Part shown: piece after piece, positions 7,391 through 15,910 of the stretch
Position numbering within the stretch: the stretch's first letter is position 1
Layout of the letters: every line of letters begins with the position of its first letter
DNA from: Prevotella sp. UBA6387
GTDB lineage: Bacteria; Bacteroidota; Bacteroidia; Bacteroidales; Bacteroidaceae
DNA: 21,374 nt
Assembly: GCA_002437565.1 (NCBI GenBank)
Contig: DJQL01000143.1
Span: forward strand, 1-21,374
Direction of reading: 5' to 3'
Notes under the pieces: generated by a model
What the model was told of the DNA's origin: nothing
Seen by the model: only the letters and a program-made list of their open reading frames with translations
Database searches by the model: none
Made by a program: the position numbers and the translations under genes

Positions 7391-10300
7391 TCAATGAGTT
7401 TTCCAAAATATCGTCAGTCCATGCTGGGCTGTTGATTTAAGCCGAATCTTGTTTTTATTATGCATTCCTCCATAATTGCTATTCGCTTTCTTGATTCTGG
7501 GAACTGTAAATTTATTCATACCAAATTTTCGTTCAATGGCTGATTTCCAGGAATTATAATGATTTATATCCATCGACCACCCCATCGTATTCATCTTGTA
7601 CATTATTCGTCCATCAGAAGGTTTATCCTGATTCTCTTTTTTCACCATCGCTTGCTCCGCACCATCCCACTGGTCAGCTCCATTGCTATAATCATGCCCA
7701 CCTAAAATAGCATTAATTATAGCAGCATTCGCCATTTCCATTGTCTCAGTTAGATTAGACAAATCCGTATTCCGCATTTTCTTTGCTTGGGTGTTATCAG
7801 CACCATAAGCTTTCCCGTTCCTCAAATGCACACTTGCTATAGCAAACATTTCTTCTCTATTTGCTATGCCATAAACAACTGAACTTTCTGCATAAACTGT
7901 ACTTGACAATCTTATGAACTGCTCATTAGTTATAACCCTATTTTTATATGTTAACCTTTTATTATCAACATACACAAAACTTGTTGTTTTTCTATCTTGA
8001 AACAAAAAATGTCCATTATTTGAATAGTAAAAATCTTGCCCATCTGGATCTATGGAGTTTATTGGACTGTTTCCGCAATAGGCGTAAGGACTGATACCAT
8101 AGTATTTCTCCGCCAATGGGTCTGGCACCATCCAGCGTGCCAACGCGGGGTCATACATCCGCGCGCCATAGTCGTACCAGTCAAGGCCATGGGTGCGGTC
8201 AAGCTCCTTGCCGTTATACTTATAGCGTTGCGAGGACGCGAGGTTCTCGCTCTCACCCATCAAACCACCAAAGGGATAGTAATGGTTCACCTGCTCCACC
8301 TCGCCGTTCTCACCCAGAACCACACGGTTATTGTCAAGGTGGTCCTTAATGTAATAATGATAGGAAGGTGACGGCGACGAGCCATCAGCCGTGGCAGCGT
8401 ATGACACGTACCCGCCATCGAAGAGCGACATCCGCAGAGTGTCGTTCTCATACACCTTGCCAGCGCAGTAGTCAGTCCAGGTGTGCACGAGAGAGCCTTC
8501 ACCGGCAGTGCCCGTGCCTCCTGCCAGTTGCGGCACCGATGCCGTCAATGGGTTCACGTAATGGTCTGTCCTCAACTTCCGTCCTCCTCCGTCATAAGTA
8601 TAGGTTATGCGACTCCCGTCAAGGAAGTCGACTCTCATCGGCAAATTTAGGCAATTATACTCAATGCCGCAAATCCCGTGGTTCAAATCTTTCGTCAGGT
8701 TCCCGTTTTCATCGTATTCGTACTCCTTTTCCTCGTCAGCCCCGTCCACGAACGTGAAGCAGTCCTTGTAAACGGGGTCAACGGCGGAATCCTCCACACT
8801 CACGACCTGGTTGCCGTCATAGGTGTACTTGAGGTTGTCTATCTCGTCATAAGCGCCATCGTCGTGCAGTCCTTGCCTGCGGAGCATCAGGATGTTGCCC
8901 ATCTGGTCATACGTGTATCGCGTGTCGTAGCTTCCGACGCCCTTGCCGGTATTCTTGCCGGAGGCGTCCTTCTCGCCGTATGTCGCAGCCGTAAGCCTGC
9001 CAAGCCCGTCATAGGTAAAGCCATAGAGCCTTGACCTGTCATCATGACCTGCCTTCCATTCCATTGATGATACATTGCCACCATAAAGCGGCTTGGCCGT
9101 CCCGCCGCTCTCATTGTAGCGCAGCTCCTCCTCAAACGCCGGATTGGTCACCTTCGTCAGCCATGAGCGCAAGTTGTAGCCGTAGGCCGTGGCAAGGGCG
9201 GTAGTGCCGCCAGCCTTGTTGACCGCCAGCCTCCCAAGCTCGTCATACTGGTTGTCAGCCAAGACACGCGCCTCGCCACCGTTTATGCGGTGCTCGACCT
9301 TCATGAGCCTTCCGGCATGGTCATAAGCGTAGCAGTATTCCTCTGCAATGTCTTTTCCCAAAAGTGGACCATGGTGCAGGAGGCACCTCTTGGTCACCCT
9401 CCCGAGAAAGTCATGTTCCATGTCCTCCACGTCATAGCCTCCCATGAGGTTCTCCGTCTCCACTCTCGCCGGCCTCGCGCGATAGTCGTACTTGATGACG
9501 GAGAAAAGTTTGCGTGGCGACACGCTGTCCGTAGCCTCTAGCACGGAATTCAAGCGGCCTGTCACCAAACCCGTGACACATTCCGCCTTCTGACCGTATG
9601 CCAGGTCGCCATTGGGCAACTTGGCATCCTCGCACAGGTCGTCAATGAAGTCGTAACTGTCATGATATGTCGCCGTGACCACCCTCGCGTCCTTCAAGGT
9701 GATACCCGTGTACGCGTAACCCGCCAGTTCGTTTCCCTCGCCCGTATAGTGGCAGTAGACCTCGCCTTGTATGACGTATCCACTTGGGAACGTGAAGGCG
9801 CACATGCCGGTAACGCATTGGCGGCCGAGGGAGTCGCGGAGGACAAACGTGGACCTGCCGCGCTTTCGCTGTTCTGAGTCCTGAATGAAGACCAACCTAT
9901 CGTTGCCGTCATGGGCATAATAAATCCATCCACAACCTGGCAGCTTCTTGCCTATCATCCTGTCGTGGCTGTCATACCGGTATTGGTAAGCGTACTTGTC
10001 CATTAGTTCCTTGTCCACGTCACCGGAGGAGATTCCGTCGGATGCGGCTGGAGGAAGCACCGCGAGCAAGTTGCCGAACGGGGCGTATACGTAATAGGTG
10101 TCAAGCATCTTCCTCGTACCGCCCTCGTACAACACGCGCCTGTCCAAGACAGTCCTTTCATCACGGTCTTTGAAGGTGAGGCTGACGCTTCCGTCCTCGT
10201 CCGCCGTCCTTGTCACAGCCAATGTCCCGGAGGCGTATTCGCCGTCCGTTCTTACAATGACGTTATCACCAACGTTTGTGGTTTTGAGCCTTACGCATCC

Positions 10301-11320
10301 AAAGGTGTCACTACCGCTGACATTGGCGAGACTTGCCGTAACCACGCCCATGCCCTTGGCGTGCCATTCCTCGCCGGGACCGTAGGTCGCGAGCGTCCTC
10401 GATAGCGGTGAGTCCTCATACACGGAGAATGAGTATGGTTCCCTGTCAGCATAGGCTTCTCCATAGTCAAGGGAATTGGCGTCACCAAGGAGCTTGGCAA
10501 GCGGGAGGTCCGACGATGATGTCACCGGCAGCCAAACCCTGCGCTCGCGCCCGAAGCCGTCGTAGTCACGCGCCTCCACGATGTCGTTCCCCGAGGGGCT
10601 CTTGCCGCGGGCTATACTTTTTGAGAGGCGACCGAAATCGTCATACGCCGTCATGAGACTGTCTCCGTTATCCAATGCCCCGTCATGGCTGGTGAATTCG
10701 GTTATGGTGTTCCAGCCTTTCACCTCGCCCTTTCCCGGGGGCGGCAGGAGGGGAAGGCTCTCCAAGACGACTGTGATAGCTGACTGCTCACCTTGTATGA
10801 CCGTGGACAACTGGTCATAAGGGTACTTTATCACGTTTTCCAAGTAGCCTCCATATACAAGGAAGTACGTCCCAGGGCTTAGCACGATTCCGCTGGTGTC
10901 CACGGCCGCGGTATCGGCGAAAACGTTCTCCTTGCCCTCTACATACCATTGGAATGAGGCTTTCAGGGAATCCTGGCTTGACGTGTCGTCGTATAGCCTG
11001 ACTTCGAGCGGCAACTTGCCCTCAGGTATGCCGGAGCCGAGGCCACGCGTATAGCGGAAGCCGAGGCACCTGAAGCGTATGGTCTGCGCGTCGGTCAAGG
11101 TCAGCTTGTACCCCCTAAGGCTGTCAGGGGTGACACCGCTGTTCCAATGAAACATCGTGAGGGTGTCAGCGTAGCCTTTTGTCGGGAAGACTTCCTTGTA
11201 GAAGTCGGCTACCGACGTTTCGGCGTGATCTTCGGACATGACCTGCGACAGCGCGGGGACGGCCATGAAAGTCATCACTACGGCCAACAAGACTCGGAGG
11301 GCTGTGCTTTTCTTTGTCAT
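7391..11320 (-). CDS. RHS/YD-repeat polymorphic toxin with SleB/CwlJ-like C-terminal domain
   Basis: Very large secreted toxin of about 1309 residues from the ATG at 11320. A start at 11362 is in frame but overlaps the upstream gene and puts 14 charged residues before the signal peptide (TALRVLLAVVMTFMAVPALSQ). After a beta-rich N-terminal domain (~25-190) comes a long series of YD repeats (YDDFGRL, YDGFGRE, YDHAGRL, YDELGRL, YDGLGRL, YDENGNL, YDGGGRK). The RHS-associated core follows (YYIKDHLDNNRVVL ... DWYDYGARMYDPALARW) and ends at DPDGQ, residues 1091-1095. The C-terminal tip, residues 1096-1309, is AT-rich. It contains STVYAESS (candidate catalytic Glu1145), EEMFAIASVHLRNG and AIINAILGGHDYSNGADQWDG. 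These echo the order of conserved motifs in SleB/CwlJ-like (Hydrolase_2) cell-wall hydrolases, so peptidoglycan cleavage is the likely activity. The usual processing Asp-Pro/DPxG boundary is present. It is followed by the putative immunity gene. Confidence 0.88.
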   Translation of the reverse strand: MTKKSTALRVLLAVVMTFMAVPALSQVMSEDHAETSVADFYKEVFPTKGYADTLTMFHWNSGVTPDSLRGYKLTLTDAQTIRFRCLGFRYTRGLGSGIPEGKLPLEVRLYDDTSSQDSLKASFQWYVEGKENVFADTAAVDTSGIVLSPGTYFLVYGGYLENVIKYPYDQLSTVIQGEQSAITVVLESLPLLPPPGKGEVKGWNTITEFTSHDGALDNGDSLMTAYDDFGRLSKSIARGKSPSGNDIVEARDYDGFGRERRVWLPVTSSSDLPLAKLLGDANSLDYGEAYADREPYSFSVYEDSPLSRTLATYGPGEEWHAKGMGVVTASLANVSGSDTFGCVRLKTTNVGDNVIVRTDGEYASGTLAVTRTADEDGSVSLTFKDRDERTVLDRRVLYEGGTRKMLDTYYVYAPFGNLLAVLPPAASDGISSGDVDKELMDKYAYQYRYDSHDRMIGKKLPGCGWIYYAHDGNDRLVFIQDSEQRKRGRSTFVLRDSLGRQCVTGMCAFTFPSGYVIQGEVYCHYTGEGNELAGYAYTGITLKDARVVTATYHDSYDFIDDLCEDAKLPNGDLAYGQKAECVTGLVTGRLNSVLEATDSVSPRKLFSVIKYDYRARPARVETENLMGGYDVEDMEHDFLGRVTKRCLLHHGPLLGKDIAEEYCYAYDHAGRLMKVEHRINGGEARVLADNQYDELGRLAVNKAGGTTALATAYGYNLRSWLTKVTNPAFEEELRYNESGGTAKPLYGGNVSSMEWKAGHDDRSRLYGFTYDGLGRLTAATYGEKDASGKNTGKGVGSYDTRYTYDQMGNILMLRRQGLHDDGAYDEIDNLKYTYDGNQVVSVEDSAVDPVYKDCFTFVDGADEEKEYEYDENGNLTKDLNHGICGIEYNCLNLPMRVDFLDGSRITYTYDGGGRKLRTDHYVNPLTASVPQLAGGTGTAGEGSLVHTWTDYCAGKVYENDTLRMSLFDGGYVSYAATADGSSPSPSYHYYIKDHLDNNRVVLGENGEVEQVNHYYPFGGLMGESENLASSQRYKYNGKELDRTHGLDWYDYGARMYDPALARWMVPDPLAEKYYGISPYAYCGNSPINSIDPDGQDFYYSNNGHFLFQDRKTTSFVYVDNKRLTYKNRVITNEQFIRLSSTVYAESSVVYGIANREEMFAIASVHLRNGKAYGADNTQAKKMRNTDLSNLTETMEMANAAIINAILGGHDYSNGADQWDGAEQAMVKKENQDKPSDGRIMYKMNTMGWSMDINHYNSWKSAIERKFGMNKFTVPRIKKANSNYGGMHNKNKIRLKSTAQHGLTIFWKTH
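8200..8674 (-). repeat. Direct repeat of RHS core, copy inside the toxin gene (475 bp)
   Basis: Encodes the last YD repeat and the first part of the RHS-associated core of the full toxin gene, and is repeated in frame at 6202-6676. The pair flanks the toxin tip plus immunity gene. Recombination between the copies would remove exactly 1998 bp and join the RHS core to the orphan tail. Confidence 0.9.
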
Positions 11321-11339
11321 GACATCTTGTTTGAACGGT

Positions 11340-14300
11340 TTATGGCGTGGAGCCGCCTTCAAGGTTGGCGTCGGGCCTTAATGTCTTTTGAGCGACATCG
11401 TCATTGTAGTAATCGTACTTGTAACGTTTAAGCGTGGCTTTCCGGCTGTCGCCATCGCGTTTTTCATTGAAGTAGACCTGTTGAAGCCTCCCCAAGGCGT
11501 CATGGACATAACACTCAGCCTGGAGGGAAGGGGCAGTATAGGAGTCAAGCCTTAGGCTTCCGTCATAGGTATACAAGTGTATGAGCGAGCCAGGGTATTG
11601 TTTATAGCCAAAGTCGTATGAATCATCAAGATCAGGGAAAGTTGGGTCCACGATGGTCATGGTGTCAATCTTGACGTACCCTCTCTCTCTTATCGCGATT
11701 CTCGGTTTCCCGCGCAATGCGAGGGAATAGTTCTCCAGCCTCGCACCAAGCCTTTGGCCATGGTATATCCATACGAGCGTGGAGTGCTTGCCGTTTTCAA
11801 TTATCTCAGTCGGGTTGCCGTATTCGTCGGCGGACAACGCCTGGTACTCTACCTTGCCAACGCCATTCCTTGTCTTGGTCAAGCGGCTTACGTAAGGCGT
11901 TGACCGAGAATGGTCATTGGCTTCATAATCCATTACCGCCACGCGTTCCTCACCATGCATGCTCTCCTTTTTCCTCGTGACATAGTTCAGGAAGTGTCGC
12001 CTTGACATCCATGAGAGGCTCTTCTCATCGTAGGGATAAGAATACTCCACGCTCGCCCAGCTGCCGTCACTCAGGAGCGTACGCTCAGCTCTCACCATCC
12101 GCGAGGAATCGTAATCCATTTCCCTTTCGGACGTAACGAACGTGTCGCTACCCATTGACCTCACCGACTCCCTCACCGACACGGGAAGGTAGCTGAACGT
12201 ATAGGCCCGCGTGACGCATCCGGCTTGGGCGGAGAGGAAATGATACGGATCCATGCAGAAGAAGACGGTCTGGCAATAAGGCATGAGGATTGAGCCGTCA
12301 CGAACACGCTTGTAAGTATATTCCTCCTTTTTAATCAGAATATTATTGCTATCATAATATTCCCTTGTCAGCAACTTACCTATTTCCGGGGAGATGCTCG
12401 TGTAGGGTGTCACGCTGGCGGTGTTGTCCATGTTATAACAGTACTCCGCGCGACCGTTCATCCTGGTCTCACCGTAATTGGAAAACGTCGAGCGGACATG
12501 GCCCAAAGTATTCCCGTGACCGTCGAGCGTCTCCTCTATGACGGAGGAATAGCCCACCGGTGGCGAGACCTGTCCAGTCACGCAGGGGAAGAAGCCCCCA
12601 GCCGATATCATGTCAAGGCGGACGGTGCCATGGTCTTTCACTTGCGCTGAGTAACTTACGCCGTAGACGGGAATTTCCCTCCTTATCCCGCTGCTGTTGT
12701 GGGAACCGCAAGTGTCAGTATAGCGATACCTTTTTACGTAGGTGATTGTGTCATGCCTGTCACGGTTCCTAATCTCCGCTATGCGGAGGCCGCCGCAGAT
12801 GCCGCTGGCGTCGATGACGTAAGCGTGATCGTCTGCCAACGCCTGGGAATAGTCGTTGAGTTCATACTCGAAATCCGTGAATCCGCCTGTCGGCCATTGA
12901 ATCGACTTCAGTGTCATGGCCAAGGTTGCCTTCAAGTCCGGCTCTACGTTAATTGAGGTCGCGACGCTTTCAGTAAGTTTGTGGGTCCCACCAGCATAAT
13001 ATCCCTCGCTGTCGGTCTTTCCCATTACATAGCTGATGGGCATCGGTGTCTCGTCATAGGTGAAACGCCAGACGGGCATGTCATCGGTGGACTTGTTGGA
13101 CGGCGTGTCCGTCATAGTGTACATCACCCCACCGCCTATCACCTTGCGGACAATGAGTTCTGGGGTTCCCTCGCGGCATGAAATCGAGGACAGGAGCCGT
13201 CGGGAATGTATCTTGTAATCGAAGAAAAAGCTGCGACCCTCACCGCCATACCTTTCAGACACCGCCATGCGGCGGAGGTATTTGCTCGACAGTTCCTTCA
13301 TGATGCTTTTCGAGCTTCCTTCCCCTTTTGCCTTGATGAGCATGAAGAACTGTGCCTGGGGATCCGTCATGTTTATGTAAGGGTCGTGCCTGCCGATGTT
13401 CTTCTCCCAGTAAAGTGGGACTCCCTTGTCAAAATGGTCCGCGTAGCCATAGTCATGCTGATAGTCAAAGGCGACCGTCTCGTTTGGGGTGGTGATGCTC
13501 TTTATGTTTACCGGATAGACCATGAAGCCGGTGAATCCGCTTAGGCCCGTGTTATCGCTCATGAGGTACTCCACGTCCGCCTCCCAGTTGGAAAGCTGGC
13601 TTGACATGGGGACGTAGCGTATGTCGCACGTCACGCCCGACGTGTCGTAAGCGAAGTCCACGTGGTGGCCTTGTGGGGTGACTATCCTGAAAAGACGCCA
13701 GGTAGTGGGTATGAGGTCGCTGTAGTTTCTCGAATAATAGGGTATGCTGTATTCCGTGGCGTTGACACCGCCAAACTCGTAGCGGCAGCCGTCAGGCGTT
13801 ATCAAGGTGAACTTGTTGAAATAGCGCTGGTTCTCTTTCTTGTATGGCCATCCACGGAACTCAGGTATGCGGTCGTCCAACGCGTCACAATAGACAAAGC
13901 CGTCACCATCAGCGTTGAACTCGAGTTTGATGTCCTTGTCTGACACGACCGTCCAACCACCGTCCTCGTTAAGGTAAAACCTGCCGCTGTATCCGCAAAA
14001 GTCGAAGGAGAACTCATCGGGAGCCAGCTCATACCAGGCGTGTGACACCCCGTCGGTCCTCGTGCTGTCCCTTATGATCCGCTTGAAGCACTCTTGAGTC
14101 ATGCCTTTCATCTCCTTGGCGTGTCCGTAATAGCCATGCACGTATTGACGGCACTGTTTCTCGTCATACACGCCGTGCACGGTCCGGCTTATGTAGCCAT
14201 CGGATCGCAGGCTCCAGCCAAGGCCGATTATCCCTGGTTGGGTGTGCGGCTTTACCGTTCCGGTGTGGTAAGTGGCCGTTATCGGGAAGGTGTAGTTGCC

Positions 14301-14495
14301 CACCCTGAGGTCGTAAAGGGGCACGGATATGTCGGGCGTGCCGGTGAACAGGCTGACGGGAACGGTGCCGTAAGTGCCCAATGTGGCGATGTCGGGACTG
14401 GGGACGTTGTACACGGGCTTTTCCTGGGCCTCGCACGCGAGACAGGAAAGGCAAAGCGTCATTGCCGTCGTCTTGAGGATGTCCAGGATTCTCAT
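11340..14495 (-). CDS. Secreted YD-shell protein without RHS core (RHS operon component)
   Basis: Large exported protein of 1051 residues. The N-terminus is a signal peptide (cleavage probably near residues 20-24, LSCLACEAQ; two cysteines there do not make a clean lipobox). Residues ~33-105 hold the segment SPDIATLGTYGTVPVSLFTG...DISVPLYDL...FPITATYHTG...GLGWSL, which is typical of the N-terminal domain of Bacteroidetes RHS/insecticidal-toxin-like shell proteins. The rest is beta-rich with degenerate YD-type repeats, and the C-terminus ends with YVHDALGRLQQVYF and KRYKYDYYND, stopping where an RHS core would begin. No toxin domain is present. The gene begins 15 nt after the upstream gene stop and ends 19 nt before the RHS toxin start. 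This suggests a component that assembles with, or helps deliver, the toxin; the exact role is not known to me. Confidence 0.8.
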   Translation of the reverse strand: MRILDILKTTAMTLCLSCLACEAQEKPVYNVPSPDIATLGTYGTVPVSLFTGTPDISVPLYDLRVGNYTFPITATYHTGTVKPHTQPGIIGLGWSLRSDGYISRTVHGVYDEKQCRQYVHGYYGHAKEMKGMTQECFKRIIRDSTRTDGVSHAWYELAPDEFSFDFCGYSGRFYLNEDGGWTVVSDKDIKLEFNADGDGFVYCDALDDRIPEFRGWPYKKENQRYFNKFTLITPDGCRYEFGGVNATEYSIPYYSRNYSDLIPTTWRLFRIVTPQGHHVDFAYDTSGVTCDIRYVPMSSQLSNWEADVEYLMSDNTGLSGFTGFMVYPVNIKSITTPNETVAFDYQHDYGYADHFDKGVPLYWEKNIGRHDPYINMTDPQAQFFMLIKAKGEGSSKSIMKELSSKYLRRMAVSERYGGEGRSFFFDYKIHSRRLLSSISCREGTPELIVRKVIGGGVMYTMTDTPSNKSTDDMPVWRFTYDETPMPISYVMGKTDSEGYYAGGTHKLTESVATSINVEPDLKATLAMTLKSIQWPTGGFTDFEYELNDYSQALADDHAYVIDASGICGGLRIAEIRNRDRHDTITYVKRYRYTDTCGSHNSSGIRREIPVYGVSYSAQVKDHGTVRLDMISAGGFFPCVTGQVSPPVGYSSVIEETLDGHGNTLGHVRSTFSNYGETRMNGRAEYCYNMDNTASVTPYTSISPEIGKLLTREYYDSNNILIKKEEYTYKRVRDGSILMPYCQTVFFCMDPYHFLSAQAGCVTRAYTFSYLPVSVRESVRSMGSDTFVTSEREMDYDSSRMVRAERTLLSDGSWASVEYSYPYDEKSLSWMSRRHFLNYVTRKKESMHGEERVAVMDYEANDHSRSTPYVSRLTKTRNGVGKVEYQALSADEYGNPTEIIENGKHSTLVWIYHGQRLGARLENYSLALRGKPRIAIRERGYVKIDTMTIVDPTFPDLDDSYDFGYKQYPGSLIHLYTYDGSLRLDSYTAPSLQAECYVHDALGRLQQVYFNEKRDGDSRKATLKRYKYDYYNDDVAQKTLRPDANLEGGSTP

Positions 14496-14510
14496 TGAGG
14501 TGATGCTTTT

Positions 14511-15632
14511 TTACTTGTGGTTGAATTTCTCGGTATGGACTTTCTCTCCGGTCTTGATGTGGACTATATATTGCCCTCGCGGGATGTCACCGTAACAGAG
14601 GGTCATCTCTCCGGACGTGCCATTTGCTCTTGTCTCGGTCCCGTACACGATTCCCATGGTGTTTGCCAATATGACCTTTACGCTGACCGGCGTGTCGGAC
14701 GTATAGCTCACGTGGACCGTCTTGCTTGCGTCGTCTTGGGAGAAGCTGTACCTGAAATCGTCATTGCCCGCCTCGTTGCCATTAGCGTGTTTGCCGTTTC
14801 CTGCATCTCCGTTTTTCTTGTCGCCTTCCCTTATCCTGGCGTTCTCGTCATCCAAGGGAAGTTCTTCCTGGCTCTCTGGCGGGCAAATGTACGCGACGCG
14901 CGTCTTTTCCTCCGGTCGTGATTCCATATAGGCTGACCTGTATTCAAGGATGGGATAGCGATAGCCTCTGGCGTACCACCTGTATTCGTCTGACACTATG
15001 ACGGCCGTGTCAATCGCCTGGCAATGAAGGATGCTGTCTACATTGAAGGCGGCAAGCGTTGAATGTACGCTGTCCAAAGGGTAATACTTGTTTGACACTC
15101 GTTTACGCAGGTGGACGCGGATGGCACGTAACGTGTCCCCGGTTGGCAGGAAGACGCGCCCCATCGCGTCAGCCTTCAACTTCCATATCCCGAAAACGCG
15201 CGTCCGCCAACGGTCGCAATAGGTGCCGACGCCATGGAAACAGCCGCTTAGGGAATCCCGGTATTCCATCGGGAAACGGAGAAGCTTGACGGGCAAGTCA
15301 TAGGTAATGTCAAGGTTCCGGTTCTCACAACTCGTCACGAGAACGCCGTCTTTTCCAATCTCCAAGCCATACCTTGACCCTGAGTCATAAAGGCACAAGA
15401 TGTCACCGTTGACCTTTTGATTGACATGGCGGACGACATTTCTCCTCGTGCCGACTTCATTGTCACGGAGATCCCAAATGGCGAAGTCGGAGCATTGACC
15501 TGGCGAAGTCAAGGATATGACTTGCCTTGCTACGTTATCTCCACTACGAGGCGCGTTCACTTGATAAGTCAGCTGGGCGAAGGCGAACATACAGCATACG
15601 GAAAACGACACTATGGATACGGTTCTTTTCAT
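14511..15632 (-). CDS. Secreted accessory protein with type IX-like C-terminal sorting domain, first gene of the RHS operon
   Basis: Protein of 373 residues that I do not recognise as a whole. Residues 1-20 form a signal peptide ending in FAFAQ. Residues ~21-255 are a beta-rich region with several cysteines and no known motif. Residues ~260-292 form a hydrophilic linker rich in Asp, Glu, Lys, Gly and Asn. Residues ~293-373 resemble the type A C-terminal domain that directs proteins through the type IX (Por) secretion system: VSVKVILANTMGIVYG, then DIPRGQYIVHIKTGEKVHTEKF and a final Lys. It is expected at or beyond the outer membrane. It heads the operon, 15 nt before the YD-shell gene, with a leader of about 150 nt from the promoter at 15791. 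A role in surface display or delivery of the RHS proteins is an inference from position. Confidence 0.7.
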   Translation of the reverse strand: MKRTVSIVSFSVCCMFAFAQLTYQVNAPRSGDNVARQVISLTSPGQCSDFAIWDLRDNEVGTRRNVVRHVNQKVNGDILCLYDSGSRYGLEIGKDGVLVTSCENRNLDITYDLPVKLLRFPMEYRDSLSGCFHGVGTYCDRWRTRVFGIWKLKADAMGRVFLPTGDTLRAIRVHLRKRVSNKYYPLDSVHSTLAAFNVDSILHCQAIDTAVIVSDEYRWYARGYRYPILEYRSAYMESRPEEKTRVAYICPPESQEELPLDDENARIREGDKKNGDAGNGKHANGNEAGNDDFRYSFSQDDASKTVHVSYTSDTPVSVKVILANTMGIVYGTETRANGTSGEMTLCYGDIPRGQYIVHIKTGEKVHTEKFNHK

Positions 15633-15784
15633 GCTGAGATAATCGGGGTTGGTTTTGACTAATTAGGGTTTTAGCTTACTTAGGCTTTTGCGCTTGCAAT
15701 TTACTGATTATTTTCCACACTTACAAATATTTTCAAGACTTTTTGCCTATTATCTGCAAAAACACGTGCTCAAACTGCTTACAA

Positions 15785-15859
15785 TCACCGCAAAGTTACA
15801 CAAAATAGATTAATCGGCAACGACATCCTTGCCAGATTAAATAGTTATTGCTACCTTTG
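15785..15859. promoter_or_regulatory. Divergent promoter pair for the RHS operon (-) and the histidine phosphatase (+); right copy of the duplicated promoter region
   Basis: Leftward: TTG (complement of 15818-15820), 19-nt spacer and TAACTTTG (complement of 15791-15798), giving a leader of about 150 nt before the RHS operon start at 15632. Rightward: TTG at 15829-15831, a 20-nt spacer and TACCTTTG at 15852-15859, giving a leader of about 45 nt before the ATG at 15911. The two -35-equivalent boxes are only 8 nt apart, so the promoters are back to back and could be coregulated or compete. The segment 15785-15852 is repeated at 5989-6058. Confidence 0.75.
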
Positions 15860-15910
15860 CGCAGTGCTATTATGAATATTTTTTACATTAAACTTTATAA
15901 AAACCAAAAC

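Noticed and set aside
15724..15731. Second RHS-operon promoter with AATATTTG as -7 box
   Set aside because: The first base does not fit TAnnTTTG and no TTG box lies at the right distance; the promoter at 15791-15820 is far better.
5989..15852. Flanking repeats as att sites of an integrase-borne element
   Set aside because: No integrase, recombinase or mobilisation gene lies between them, and the repeated segment is a functional promoter. Kept as a promoter duplication and not called attL/attR.
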